Shown piece after piece: positions 9,197-18,981 of a stretch of 64,000 nucleotides of DNA. The position numbers were made by a program, and so were the translations under genes. Each line of letters opens with the position of its first letter. The stretch's first letter is position 1. The stretch lies in NCBI GenBank assembly GCA_024256265.1, contig JACGUK010000002.1, forward strand, positions 62,001-126,000, written 5' to 3'. The notes under the pieces were generated by a model. That model did not search any database, was not told the DNA's origin, and worked only from the letters and a program-made list of their open reading frames with translations. Source of the DNA: an archaeon. GTDB taxonomy: Archaea; Thermoproteota; Nitrososphaeria; Nitrososphaerales; JACAEJ01.

Positions 9197-9943
9197 TTGG
9201 GTAAAAGAATTCTTCAACAGAGAAGGGGTCGTGGGGGCATGCAATTCCGTGCACCAAAGAAAGGAAAGTTAGCCCCTGCTAAGTACCCTGACTTCCCTAG
9301 CTTAGAGACTAGATGGGGAATGGTCACTGGACTATTTAATGAAAGAGGGAGGAGTGCACCTTTAGCTCAGATAACCTTTGATGATGGTAGAGTAACTTAT
9401 CTGCCAGCAATCAATGGGCTATATTTGGGCTATAAGATAGAGATAGGTCCTGAGGCTGATCCAAAGCTAGGAAATATCTTGCCATTGGAAAATATACCCG
9501 AAGGGACGAGCATCTGTAATATAGAGAGAAACTTTGGTGATGGTGGTAAGCTCATCAGAGCATCTGGATGCTCAGCTATATTGTTCTCAAAGACAGCAAA
9601 AGGTTCTCTTATAAAGTTCCCATCTGGCAAGACAATCATCATAGATTCAAGATGCAGAGCAACTATAGGAGAGATAGCTGGCGGAGGTAGAATAGAAAAA
9701 CCCTTCTTAAAGGCAGGCACAAAGTATCATGCTATGAAGGCTAAAGTAAAGGTTTATCCTCGAGTGAGAGGGGTTGCCATGATATCTGCCTATCATCCCT
9801 TTGGAGGAGGAAGGCATCAACACTCCATCCATAAGTCTAAATCTGCTTCTAGGATTGCACCGCCAGGCGCTAAAGTTGGAGATATAGCGTCAAGAAAGAC
9901 AGGTAGGAAGAGAATAATTAAAAGGATAAAGGAGGTTAGATGA
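9197..9943 (+). CDS. rpl2: Large-subunit ribosomal protein uL2
   Basis: The start is set by the conserved archaeal N-terminus (M)[13 protein letters not shown], encoded from a TTG at 9197 with GTGAT 4 bases upstream as an anti-SD match. A GTG at 9188 would add three residues. The C-terminal [10 protein letters not shown] motif carries the histidine known to be important at the peptidyl-transferase centre. The length (about 248) is typical. It is followed 4 bases later by uS19. Confidence 0.96.
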   Translation: MGKRILQQRRGRGGMQFRAPKKGKLAPAKYPDFPSLETRWGMVTGLFNERGRSAPLAQITFDDGRVTYLPAINGLYLGYKIEIGPEADPKLGNILPLENIPEGTSICNIERNFGDGGKLIRASGCSAILFSKTAKGSLIKFPSGKTIIIDSRCRATIGEIAGGGRIEKPFLKAGTKYHAMKAKVKVYPRVRGVAMISAYHPFGGGRHQHSIHKSKSASRIAPPGAKVGDIASRKTGRKRIIKRIKEVR

Positions 9944-9947
9944 AGTT

Positions 9948-10343
9948 ATGGTTAGGGAGTTCAAGTATAGAGGCTACACATTAGAGCAATTGCAATCCAC
10001 ATCTTTAGAGGCATTCTTATCTCTCTTGCCTTCAAGGCAGAGAAGGTCTTTGAATAGAGGGATATCTGATGAAAAGAGGAAGTTGCTTGAGGAAGTTAGG
10101 GCTGCAAAGGATGGAAAATTGAAGAATCCTATAAAGACTCATGCAAGGGATATGGTGATTTTACCATACATGGTTGGTTTGACTATTCATTTGCATAATG
10201 GGAAAGAATTCATCCCTATAGAGATCAAACCTCAGATGATAGGGCACTATCTTGGAGAGTACGTGATAACAAATAAGAGAGTTACTCATGGTACGCCAGG
10301 AATAGGAGCATCTCGCTCATCTCTATACGTTCCATTGAAGTAA
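9948..10343 (+). CDS. rps19: Small-subunit ribosomal protein uS19
   Basis: This 131-residue archaeal uS19 has the N-terminal [14 protein letters not shown] extension and the conserved core [27 protein letters not shown] and MIGHYLGEY. It is the last gene of this ribosomal block. In most archaea uL22, uS3 and uL29 would follow here; in this genome they lie at 54.4-55.7 kb on the other strand. The next gene here is the convergent helicase. Confidence 0.96.
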   Translation: MVREFKYRGYTLEQLQSTSLEAFLSLLPSRQRRSLNRGISDEKRKLLEEVRAAKDGKLKNPIKTHARDMVILPYMVGLTIHLHNGKEFIPIEIKPQMIGHYLGEYVITNKRVTHGTPGIGASRSSLYVPLK

Positions 10344-10361
10344 TGAAAATAGAATATATAA

Positions 10362-13244
10362 TCATGAGGTAATGAAGAACCTTCTTTTTAAGGCTCTTCT
10401 CTCAGCCTCAAGTATCAGTTCGATCAGTCTATCATTCATTTTTGGCTCTTCTTTTAATAAAATCGTAGCCTCTGATAGACTGATGCCCTTTGCAACCATT
10501 ACCAATACTGCTGCAAGTCCATAATCAGAGATCAATTCTGCTGACTTAACCAGTTTTCTTAATATCATATTCTCTTTATCCGGTAACTCTCTCGCTGATA
10601 ACTTCTTATCACATAAAGATAGTATTTTTTCTAAAGGCTCATTTGCTAAGCCTATTTTTGATGAACCACATCTTGGGCAAATTATATTTTCTTTAAGATC
10701 GGTAACTCTCAATATTTCTGAATAATTCCAGCAATTTGTACAGATAAAGACTCTGCTCTCATTGAGTAATCTTGCATGGGCTGATCTTATCAGTATATTT
10801 TTCATCCTTTGAGGAGGTATTATATCTCTCATCCTACCAATTTCTTCAATGCCAACCCTTCCTATAGGTGTAATGAAACTAAGATTCTTTATCAAAGTAA
10901 TTTCTATATCGCCAGATGCCATCTTGTTGATGATAAAATTCGTTAGTTCTATATCAGCATCATCGAACAATGTTGTCCTTATGGCTTCATCGAAGATAAC
11001 ACTGCCCTCAAAGCCCTTCATTAAGTTACTTAAATTCACATCACTTAAATCTACATCCTTTGAAATGGCTCCAAACTTCCTAGCCACATGAAGAAACCTT
11101 CTCTTGAATATCCCTGTCCTAATAAAGGCTTGAGTTGCCATTTCTTTTATATCTTTATGAACCAAATCTTTTAATATTGAACTTATATCCTCAGGTCTTA
11201 CCTTGTCTGTTTGAATTATTATGCGATAAGGGTCTTGCTGAATCTTAATAGGTGAACCTATCTTCTCTGATAGAATCAATCCTAATATTCTGGAGATTGT
11301 GCGATTTACCAATAATCCAAAGCAGCAATTTATTACGATGAAATCCTCCCATTGCTCTATAGTAATTCTCTTGTCTGTTGGTATAGGGATCTTCATTTTT
11401 ACTTGATCTAATATTTCTGATATAGCTAGCATTATTGTTTGAGAATCACAGGGATAAATTTTGCTCAATTCCAAAGCAATATCTTCAGGCTTTGATCCTG
11501 ATTTTAGCATTTCTTCTACTTTACGCCTTATCTCTCCTACTTCGTTTGTAACTTCAAAGGGCACTGGAATTTCTTCACCAACCCAGCTAGGTATGGCTCC
11601 TGTTGGATCATCCTCAGGCTTGACATAGATTCTATCTCGAAATACTTGAAGAATCTTCCATACAGACCCTCTCACAATGAACTTTGTCCCAATTTCACCA
11701 TGCTCTGCAACAAAAGCCTCGTCCAAAACTCCTATGGGTTCATCCTTCTCCTCTTCTATGACTATGAACTGCTTCTCATCAGGGATCATAGATAAATTTT
11801 GAAAATAGTAGTTGTAGAACTCTTTAATCCTTTGAGGTTTTATGAAAAATTTATCCTGAAAAGATACCCAAGAGAATCTTGGATATCTTGTGTGCATATA
11901 ATCAAGAACTTTCTTCAAATCATCTTCAGATAAATCCCTGTAAGAATAGGCTTTGTTAAAAATGCCCAAGACTTCTTCAAAGCTCCATCTTCCTTTCTGC
12001 ATCATCAGACCAACTATTTGATGAGCCATTGCATCTAAAGGCTTATCAGGAATAGGGGCTGGTTCCAATTTTTCAATCAATGCACGGCGAGCTATGACAA
12101 GGGCTTCAAGGGAATCGTCTGGATCCTGAGTTATTATCACTCCTTTTGCAATTCCTCCAACCTTATGACCACTACGACCAACTCTTTGAAGCAATCTAGT
12201 AACTTGCCTTGGTGAGTTATATTGAATTACCATCTCCAAGGCTCCTACATCTATCCCAAGCTCAAGAGAACTTGTGCAGACAATCCCTAACAATTTTCCT
12301 TCCTTCAAACCCCTCTCAGCAGACATACGAGATACTCTCGAGAGAGAGCCATGATGAACTCCTATAGGAAGATTTATCTCCCATACTCTAAAACGGCTTG
12401 CCAAAACCTCAGCCTCTGACCTTGTATTCGTGAATAGTAATACTGAAGCATTCTCTTCTATCAACTTCCTCATAACTCTTAGCCTTGAAGCAACTTCTGG
12501 ATATGTATACAACTTGTTAGCAAGCTCAAAATCCTCATCTGTAGGCTTTGGGTAAATTATCTTCAATTGTATGAACCTAGAAACAGGGACTTGTACTATC
12601 TCACAAGTTCTATCTTTACCGACTAGGAACTTTGCTACCTCTTTTGGCGTGCCTATAGTTGCTGATAGTCCAATCATTTGAAAATCTCTCTCAGTTATAT
12701 ACCTTAACCTTTCAAGACCTAATGCTAGTTGACTGCCTCTCTTCTCTGTAGCTAACTCGTGAACTTCATCAACTACCACCCACCTTATGGATTTAAGATG
12801 TCTTCTCATGACTCTACCTGGAAGTATTGCCTGCAAAGTCTCAGGGGTTGTTATAAGTATGTCTGGAGGAAACCTTGCTTGAGCGCTTCTTTCTTTTAAT
12901 TCAGTATCACCATGCCTCACTGAAAGCTTTACATCAAGCCTTTTACACCACCACTCAAGCCTTTCTAGCAAGTCTCTATTCAAAGCCCTCAAAGGTGTAA
13001 TGTAGAGAGCCTTTATGCCCAGATCTTTCTCCTCTAATTTCAATATGAAATCCAATATTGGTAAGAAAGCTGCTTCAGTCTTTCCTGTTCCTGTAGGAGC
13101 TATGAGTAGAACATTCTTACCTTCCATTATCAAAGGAATTGTCCTTGCTTGTGGATCTGTTGGCTCATAGAATCTCCTATCTTGAATAGCTCTTCTTATC
13201 GGTTTTGCAAGCATAGAGAATACGCTCTTCTTAGCCTCTGCCAC
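10362..13244 (-). CDS. lhr: Lhr-type (large helicase-related) ATP-dependent helicase
   Basis: This is a 960-residue superfamily 2 helicase. The RecA1 domain shows APTGTGKTEAAFLP (motif I), ITTPETLQ, DEVHEL (motif II) and LSATIGTP (motif III). RecA2 shows VHHGSLSR, the motif IV-V region SSLELGIDVG and QRVGRSGHK (motif VI). A winged-helix and Lhr-core region follow. Near residues 855-885 is a four-cysteine zinc-ribbon-like element (CTNC ... CPRC). Archaeal Lhr proteins act on DNA repair intermediates or RNA. The cysteine motif is a feature of a subset of archaeal Lhr proteins, but the exact subfamily is not certain. The protein is complete and has no visible break. Confidence 0.93.
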   Translation of the reverse strand: MAEAKKSVFSMLAKPIRRAIQDRRFYEPTDPQARTIPLIMEGKNVLLIAPTGTGKTEAAFLPILDFILKLEEKDLGIKALYITPLRALNRDLLERLEWWCKRLDVKLSVRHGDTELKERSAQARFPPDILITTPETLQAILPGRVMRRHLKSIRWVVVDEVHELATEKRGSQLALGLERLRYITERDFQMIGLSATIGTPKEVAKFLVGKDRTCEIVQVPVSRFIQLKIIYPKPTDEDFELANKLYTYPEVASRLRVMRKLIEENASVLLFTNTRSEAEVLASRFRVWEINLPIGVHHGSLSRVSRMSAERGLKEGKLLGIVCTSSLELGIDVGALEMVIQYNSPRQVTRLLQRVGRSGHKVGGIAKGVIITQDPDDSLEALVIARRALIEKLEPAPIPDKPLDAMAHQIVGLMMQKGRWSFEEVLGIFNKAYSYRDLSEDDLKKVLDYMHTRYPRFSWVSFQDKFFIKPQRIKEFYNYYFQNLSMIPDEKQFIVIEEEKDEPIGVLDEAFVAEHGEIGTKFIVRGSVWKILQVFRDRIYVKPEDDPTGAIPSWVGEEIPVPFEVTNEVGEIRRKVEEMLKSGSKPEDIALELSKIYPCDSQTIMLAISEILDQVKMKIPIPTDKRITIEQWEDFIVINCCFGLLVNRTISRILGLILSEKIGSPIKIQQDPYRIIIQTDKVRPEDISSILKDLVHKDIKEMATQAFIRTGIFKRRFLHVARKFGAISKDVDLSDVNLSNLMKGFEGSVIFDEAIRTTLFDDADIELTNFIINKMASGDIEITLIKNLSFITPIGRVGIEEIGRMRDIIPPQRMKNILIRSAHARLLNESRVFICTNCWNYSEILRVTDLKENIICPRCGSSKIGLANEPLEKILSLCDKKLSARELPDKENMILRKLVKSAELISDYGLAAVLVMVAKGISLSEATILLKEEPKMNDRLIELILEAERRALKRRFFITS

Positions 13245-13362
13245 TTTAATTCTAATTTAAATTGTTCATAAGTTGCAATAAAGGTTTACTATAAGAGCGA
13301 ATTGTAAAAGAGTAGATTAGTAGAATTTATATTATGCCTTTTTGTTGAATGAGTGATTCGCC

Positions 13363-13752
13363 TTGGTAAAAGTGAAAGACGTCATGATTAAGGAAGTTAT
13401 CACAATAGATGGAGAAGAAAGCGTGGCTGAAGCGTGTAAAATAATGGGAGAAAAGCACATTGGTAGTCTAATAGTCACAAGTCAAGGTAAGCCTGTAGGA
13501 ATATTTACAGAAAGGGATTTATTATCTAAAGTCGTCCTAAAAAGACTCAAATTTGATGACATAAAAGTCAAGGACTATATGTCCACACCCTTAACTTTTA
13601 TCAACCCAGAATTCGACTTAAAGGAGGCGGCTAGGATAATGGCACAATTAAAGATAAGAAGGCTTCCTGTGATAAAGGGCGAAAAGCTTGTCGGAATATT
13701 GACATCTGCTGATATAACTTCTGCATTGGCTAAAGCTCCTCTGGATTTTTAA
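13363..13752 (+). CDS. Protein with two CBS domains
   Basis: The 129-residue protein is two CBS domains in tandem (residues about 5-60 and 70-125). Each begins with a VKDVM/VKDYM-type start and carries the GIFTERDL/GILTSADI strand-helix. Free-standing CBS pairs bind adenosine nucleotides and often act as regulators. The start is a TTG at 13363. It is followed 15 bases later by the small zinc protein, likely in one transcript. Confidence 0.9.
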   Translation: MVKVKDVMIKEVITIDGEESVAEACKIMGEKHIGSLIVTSQGKPVGIFTERDLLSKVVLKRLKFDDIKVKDYMSTPLTFINPEFDLKEAARIMAQLKIRRLPVIKGEKLVGILTSADITSALAKAPLDF

Positions 13753-13767
13753 AGGAGTGATTTATGT

Positions 13768-13989
13768 ATGGCCTCAAGTTCTAGAACGGCTAAAACAAAA
13801 GAGAAAGTGAAGTGTAGCGATTGTGGCAGAGTTTTATTATTGAAAGATCGAGGCTTGAAGTGGGAGAGATGCCAAGTTTGTGAGGCGATAATATGTGTGA
13901 ATTGCATGTACTATAACAGAGTTCGAAGAGAAGGACTTTATAATTATTACTATGATGTGGTAAGGGTGTGTGAGAAGCATAGGATTTAA
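13768..13989 (+). CDS. Small zinc-binding protein
   Basis: The 73-residue product has CSDCGR, CQVCEAIICVNC and a final CEKH. That makes seven cysteines and a histidine, in a spacing that suggests two zinc sites of a treble-clef or RING-like fold. GGAGTGAT lies 8 bases before the ATG. It follows the CBS gene closely. No family name can be given; such proteins often mediate protein or RNA contacts. Confidence 0.75.
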   Translation: MASSSRTAKTKEKVKCSDCGRVLLLKDRGLKWERCQVCEAIICVNCMYYNRVRREGLYNYYYDVVRVCEKHRI

Positions 13990-14055
13990 ACTCTAAATCA
14001 TATAATAGCAAAAAAGAAGAGCTTAATTTCCAATTATGTAATGGAAGAGGTCAGG

Positions 14056-15075
14056 ATGAGGATAATATTATTAGGCTTTGGTGTTGTTGGGCAGAGCTTT
14101 CTTCGCTTGCTTAACCTTAGATACAATGAGCTCGCTTCAGTATATGGACTACGCCCAAGAATAGTAGCTATAGTTGATAAGAGAGGTGCAGCGATCAACG
14201 AAAGAGGGCTTGATACAGAAAAGATGTTAAAGATTAAAAAGGAAATGGGTAGCGTCTCTAAAGCCCCTGATAACGGCTTCCCTAATTTATCAGCTGAAGA
14301 AGTAATAAAAAAGACTGAAGCAGAGATGGTCATCGAGGTAACTCCAACAGATATTGTAAATGGGGAGCCAGGGTTAACACACATAGAAGCTAGCATAAAG
14401 AGTGGCAAGCATGTTATAACAACGAATAAAGGTCCCTTAGCATTAGCCCTTCCTGCCCTTATGGATCTTGCAGATTACAATGGCGTTTACTTGAGGTTCA
14501 GCGGTACTGTAGGAGGGGGCATACCAATACTCGATTTAGGAAGAAAATGCTTGACAGGTGATAGAATTATCTCAATAAGAGGGATATTGAATGGGACTAC
14601 GAATTACATCTTGACAGAGATGCATGAGAAGAATATTGAATTCAATGAAGCTCTTAGAATGGCTCAAGAACTAGGATATGCAGAGAAGGATCCATCCTTA
14701 GATGTAGATGGCTTTGATACAGCTTGCAAATTGGTTATAATGGCTAATTGGATAATGGGGAAGAAGGTCATTTTGAAGGATGTTAAAATAAATGGTATAC
14801 GCCATATAACTCTTAAAGACCTAATAGATGCTGATAAAAATGGTTACACAATAAAGCTCATAGGTTCTATCAATGAAGGCTTAGAGGTAAAGCCTAAAGA
14901 GATATCTAAAAGAGATGTCTTATGTGTCCATGGGACTCTTAATGCTGTAACTTTTGTCTCTGAGTTTGCCGGTGAGGAGACGATAATAGGTCGAGGTGCT
15001 GGTGGAATGGAGACTGCTAGCGCTATTTTGAGGGATTTAATAGATATAAAGGCAAACTTATCTACTAAATTCTGA
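14056..15075 (+). CDS. hom: Homoserine dehydrogenase
   Basis: The enzyme reduces aspartate semialdehyde to homoserine on the way to threonine and methionine. The N-terminal Rossmann motif is GFGVVGQSF. The catalytic region shows TTNKGPLA, the conserved GTVGGGIPI, RGILNGTTNYIL and the GYAEKDPSLDVDGFD segment. It lacks an ACT domain. The ATG at 14056 has GAGGT 4 bases upstream; an upstream in-frame ATG at 14041 is less likely. Aspartate kinase lies 1.2 kb downstream on the same strand. Confidence 0.95.
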   Translation: MRIILLGFGVVGQSFLRLLNLRYNELASVYGLRPRIVAIVDKRGAAINERGLDTEKMLKIKKEMGSVSKAPDNGFPNLSAEEVIKKTEAEMVIEVTPTDIVNGEPGLTHIEASIKSGKHVITTNKGPLALALPALMDLADYNGVYLRFSGTVGGGIPILDLGRKCLTGDRIISIRGILNGTTNYILTEMHEKNIEFNEALRMAQELGYAEKDPSLDVDGFDTACKLVIMANWIMGKKVILKDVKINGIRHITLKDLIDADKNGYTIKLIGSINEGLEVKPKEISKRDVLCVHGTLNAVTFVSEFAGEETIIGRGAGGMETASAILRDLIDIKANLSTKF

Positions 15076-15199
15076 ATATAAAGTCTAAGCCCTCCAACTC
15101 TATGAGAGCAGGGAATTAGTTCTCATCACCTTTTATTTTACTCCATAAGGTTTGAGCATCCTTTAATACTTGCTATTCGAATGTTATCTGAATGAGTAA

Positions 15200-15697
15200 A
15201 TGCACTATCAGAACCTTGGTATGCATGCCCTCTACATAGATGAATCTAACGACCATGTTGCTATTATAATGGGTAAAGAGGAAATTATAAAAGAACTCAA
15301 CCAAATGTTGCAGAGGATAGAGGGCAAGCCTGTTCATATGCGAGAGTCCAAAGCTGGAACAAAATTGAAGATTATAAGACACTTCTTGAGATTAATCGAA
15401 CAGTTATACATGGAAGAGAAAATTTGGCTGATAAGCAAAAACCAAGACGAGGCGTTTGATTGGTTGGGTAAATACTTTATAAAAGTCTTCAAGTCCAGAG
15501 CAACTTTAACTGTATTTGTTGATGAGGGACTTGACCTTAAAATTAAGGGTAGAATACATTCCTTATACCTTAGACCTATAACCATTTACGTTGATAAAAG
15601 CAAAGTGCAATGTGCGGATGTCCTCTCATGGATCAATGTAAAAAAGAATAGAGTTAACTCTATATGGGAGAAGATATCTAACTACTTGCTGGAGTAA
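15200..15697 (+). CDS. Unrecognised protein, 165 residues
   Basis: I do not recognise this protein. It has mixed alpha/beta character: a short N-terminal strand (ALYIDESND), a helical segment with LNQMLQRIEG, and several hydrophobic strands near the end (RATLTVFVDEG, RPITIYVDKS). It ends one base before the next gene starts, so the two are probably an operon. Both sit between the homoserine dehydrogenase and aspartate kinase genes. No signal peptide or membrane segment is visible. Confidence 0.65.
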   Translation: MHYQNLGMHALYIDESNDHVAIIMGKEEIIKELNQMLQRIEGKPVHMRESKAGTKLKIIRHFLRLIEQLYMEEKIWLISKNQDEAFDWLGKYFIKVFKSRATLTVFVDEGLDLKIKGRIHSLYLRPITIYVDKSKVQCADVLSWINVKKNRVNSIWEKISNYLLE

Positions 15698-15698
15698 A

Positions 15699-16220
15699 AT
15701 GTCAAAGAACCCTTTAGATGAACTTGAAAGTCTACTTAAAGAGAGACCTAAAGAAAGAACGTCTCTTGTCAAAGCTTTCATAGCTAGTATTCCACTTATA
15801 CGCACAAAAGCTGATGAATGGTTCAATTATGAAGTAGGAGTTCTTGAGAAAGAAATGGGTCTCCTAGAAAATGTAATACCTGAAAGAATTCCAGAATGGA
15901 CGAAAAGGCTTGAAGATATTAAGAGCAAATTTAGTAAATCCATTAACAGCATGGATAAGACAGTAAAGGAGGTAGAGGAAGGCAAAATTATTTCTTTATC
16001 CGAGATTTACAGAGGCAGAAAGCCTTCATTTCCCACGTTACCAACTGAAGAAGAGAAAGTTGAAGATTTAACGGCAAATTTATTGGATATTTTTGACTCT
16101 GCACAAGAATTAGAAAAATTGATAAATGAAGTAGAAACCGAAGCTAGGAGAACTTTATTGTTAAGGAGGCTACTCAAAATAGAGTTAGATCAAAGGACGA
16201 GGTCATCGAAGAGGGTATAA
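15699..16220 (+). CDS. Unrecognised helical protein, 173 residues
   Basis: The product is strongly charged and almost wholly helical, with coiled-coil-like stretches around residues 45-95 and 125-165 and a proline-containing linker (RKPSFPTLP). It follows the 165-residue gene with one base between them and precedes aspartate kinase by about 50 bases. The tight pairing suggests the two unknown proteins act together. No family is recognised. Confidence 0.65.
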   Translation: MSKNPLDELESLLKERPKERTSLVKAFIASIPLIRTKADEWFNYEVGVLEKEMGLLENVIPERIPEWTKRLEDIKSKFSKSINSMDKTVKEVEEGKIISLSEIYRGRKPSFPTLPTEEEKVEDLTANLLDIFDSAQELEKLINEVETEARRTLLLRRLLKIELDQRTRSSKRV

Positions 16221-16271
16221 TGCGGCGGACACAAACTTATCTGCCAGACTGATTGCGTAAGGTAGAAATAT

Positions 16272-17675
16272 ATGAAGCTAGTTATGAAATTTGGCGGCTC
16301 TTCTGTAGCGAATGGCGATTGCATAAAGAGGGTTGCAAAGATGATCTCTGACTTTGTTGACCAAGGGAATAGATTAGTTATAATCGTCTCAGCATTAGAA
16401 GGTGTAACAGATCAGTTGCTAGAAGCTTCTGAGGAGGCTAAGAAGGGCAACTTAAATTACATCAACAATTTCATCTACAAGATCAAAGAAAGGCACCTCA
16501 AAGCTGTTAAAGATACAATCAAGACTGAATCCTTAAAGGAAGAAGCAATGAACATTGTCAAAAGAAATGTGGAAGAGCTTGAGAAGGTCTTGACAGGGAT
16601 TGCCTATATTGGCGAGCTCACACTAAAATCTTTGGATTATGTTCTATCCTTTGGTGAGAGATTATCAACCTCTATACTATGCTATTCTCTTCTTGATATA
16701 GGGCTTAACTCTGAGTTCTTATCAGGAAAAGATGTAGGCATTGTAACAGATTCTAACTATGGAGAGGCAAGACCTTTGATGAAATTGACAAAATATCAGG
16801 TAAGGCAGAGGTTAGAGCCTATGCTAGATAAAGGCATAATCCCCGTAGTAACAGGTTATATAGCTGCTACTCAAGAAGGCTTCATAACAACTTTAGGAAG
16901 AGGTGGCTCTGATTATTCTGCAACTATAATAGGAGCCTCATTAAATGCTGATGAAATTTGTATCTGGACAGATGTCGATGGCTTGATGACAGCAGACCCT
17001 AAGATAGCACCATCAGCTAAAACGATACCTGAGATATCTTTTCAAGAAGCCATAGAAATGGCTTTCTTCGGTGCAAAAGGTCTTCACCCTAGAGCTTTAG
17101 AGCCAGCCATGGAGGAAGGAATACATGTGAGGATAAGAAATACCTTCAATCCAGAAAATTTTGGTACATTAATAGGTAATGAGCAGAAAATTAAGAAAGG
17201 AGAGATAGCCAAGGCAGTTAGCCTCATAAAGAATGTCTCATTGATAAATGTTAGTGGAGCAGGAATGGTAGGAGCACCTGGAACTGCAGCAAAAGTATTT
17301 GATATTCTAGGGAAGAATAATGTGAATGTATTGATGATATCTCAAAGTGCTTCTGAAGCAAATATATCTTTTATAATAAAGAGGAGTTCTCTTGGAAAGG
17401 CTATAAGTGCTTTAGAAATAGCTTTGCTCGGTCAAGGCATTGTACGTGAAGTTACTGCTGAGGAAGATATCTGCATAGTAGCAATAGTAGGAGCAGGCAT
17501 GAAGGGCACGCCAGGAGTTGCTGCTAGGGTCTTCAATTCTATTGCTAAAAAGGGTATAAATGTTATAATGATCTCTCAAGGTTCATCTGAGGTCAACATC
17601 TCATTTGCTGTAAAGGAAAAAGATGGTGAGGAAGCTGTGAGGACTATCCATGAGGAATTCGGTCTTTCAAGATAA
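16272..17675 (+). CDS. lysC: Aspartate kinase
   Basis: This is the first enzyme of the aspartate family pathway. The kinase domain starts with KFGGSSVANGD, and TLGRGGSDYSATIIGASL and WTDVDGLMTADP are characteristic. Two ACT domains follow (about 325-395 and 400-467), each with a GA/MxGxPGxAA(K/R)VF pattern, so allosteric control by an end product such as lysine or threonine is likely. The length (467) is normal for a monofunctional enzyme. With hom it supplies homoserine-derived amino acids. Confidence 0.95.
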   Translation: MKLVMKFGGSSVANGDCIKRVAKMISDFVDQGNRLVIIVSALEGVTDQLLEASEEAKKGNLNYINNFIYKIKERHLKAVKDTIKTESLKEEAMNIVKRNVEELEKVLTGIAYIGELTLKSLDYVLSFGERLSTSILCYSLLDIGLNSEFLSGKDVGIVTDSNYGEARPLMKLTKYQVRQRLEPMLDKGIIPVVTGYIAATQEGFITTLGRGGSDYSATIIGASLNADEICIWTDVDGLMTADPKIAPSAKTIPEISFQEAIEMAFFGAKGLHPRALEPAMEEGIHVRIRNTFNPENFGTLIGNEQKIKKGEIAKAVSLIKNVSLINVSGAGMVGAPGTAAKVFDILGKNNVNVLMISQSASEANISFIIKRSSLGKAISALEIALLGQGIVREVTAEEDICIVAIVGAGMKGTPGVAARVFNSIAKKGINVIMISQGSSEVNISFAVKEKDGEEAVRTIHEEFGLSR

Positions 17676-17733
17676 AGTAGTCGATATTATTGGTTGGCAA
17701 TTTCAGGTTCTCTCATATCCTACCTTTAATGGC

Positions 17734-18981
17734 TTAGTAATCTTTATGACTTCTATCTTTGCTTTTCGAAGGAGTTATGTGCCCCATACTCGTTTGAACC
17801 ACTACATTGTTTAATCCTCGGCTTTCGAGCAAGTTTTTCACAGAGAACATTTCTTCGTAAAAAGGTCTCCTTATGTTCTTCCTCCTGAAAGCCGGGAAAT
17901 AGTCCAAAACTGTAACTTGGACGCTAGGGTCTATTGAGCATATTCTATCACCAATCTCGACAACTTCTTCTAAGCTCATCCAAGCTCCATTATAGGCAAT
18001 TCCGACGCCTAAGTACACCTTATCTTCATATTTTTCGACCAAGTACTTTAAAGCGTTCCAAGAAGTCTCTAAGTACCTTGTAGCTAACTCCCTATCTCGA
18101 ACTCCAGTTATCTCGATATAAGTATCCAACCTTAAGGACTTCGGCTCCACTCCTATGTTGTTGCATCCAACTTCCACAAGCTCGTCTATGTAATCCGGAG
18201 TCAGCAAAGTTCCATTGCTGTCCAAGTGAAGTCTTATGCTTTTATCTTGGTTCAGCTTCTTTAGATGCTTGAAGAATTCTATTAGCCACGCTCTGTTCAA
18301 GGTAGGCTCGCCTCCGCTTATGGCAAGCCCTTTAGTTCCATAAACTCTTGAGCACCAAGTAAGCTCCTTAGCAGCTTCCTCAGATGTTAAAGCTAATGAA
18401 GTGTTATCGTAAGTTATGTGGTAATTTTGACATTGAGGGCATCTTAAGTTACAGCCTGCCACCCAGATAGCAGCCTCAATATAGCGAAGTCCATTGACTT
18501 CAATCCAAGGCGTAGCTTTTCCTCCAACTTTATGAGGCTGTGGTCCGTGTACTATCCTTCTAGGAACGATGGAATTTACATTCGTTTCTATTTTCATTCC
18601 CTCTTCCACTGAAGTAATGCAACTTCTCTCTGGTTCTCCATTTATTAAGACCATGCAAGCCCAGCACCCTCCTATTTTGCACGCCAATGATACTCCTTTA
18701 GAACCAGGCTCTTCGAACTTAAAGCCTATCAACTCTAATGCTTTTGCAACTGTAATTTCCTTTGGAACTTGAAGCTCAACTTCATTTATAAATATCTTAA
18801 CTTCTTCTGATAGCTCTTTCTCCACAATCCTCCTAGCTTCATATGGACAAGCGAAGTAGCAAGCAAGGCAGCCGCTGCACCTAGGGTTAGAGTAGCATCT
18901 AAAGTTCGAATCACAGAACCCGCACTTTCTGCACTTATCTTCATCTACATAGGCTTTGTAACCCTTGAACATAAAAGGCAA
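17734..18981 (-). CDS. Radical SAM protein fused to ferredoxin-like and 2Fe-2S-like domains
   Basis: Three modules are visible. Residues 1-50 hold eight cysteines of an iron-sulfur (ferredoxin-like) region, including CSGCLACYFACP. Residues 60-130 look like a plant-type [2Fe-2S] domain, with CKIGGCWACMVLINGEP and a later Cys. Residues about 165-400 are a radical SAM domain with CNLRCPQC, GGEPTLN and a TIM-barrel pattern. The layout resembles activating-enzyme or anaerobic maturase families, with the extra clusters probably feeding electrons to the SAM cluster. The substrate is not known and no glycyl-radical partner is nearby. Base composition is slightly more GC-rich than the neighbours. Confidence 0.85.
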   Translation of the reverse strand: MPFMFKGYKAYVDEDKCRKCGFCDSNFRCYSNPRCSGCLACYFACPYEARRIVEKELSEEVKIFINEVELQVPKEITVAKALELIGFKFEEPGSKGVSLACKIGGCWACMVLINGEPERSCITSVEEGMKIETNVNSIVPRRIVHGPQPHKVGGKATPWIEVNGLRYIEAAIWVAGCNLRCPQCQNYHITYDNTSLALTSEEAAKELTWCSRVYGTKGLAISGGEPTLNRAWLIEFFKHLKKLNQDKSIRLHLDSNGTLLTPDYIDELVEVGCNNIGVEPKSLRLDTYIEITGVRDRELATRYLETSWNALKYLVEKYEDKVYLGVGIAYNGAWMSLEEVVEIGDRICSIDPSVQVTVLDYFPAFRRKNIRRPFYEEMFSVKNLLESRGLNNVVVQTSMGHITPSKSKDRSHKDY

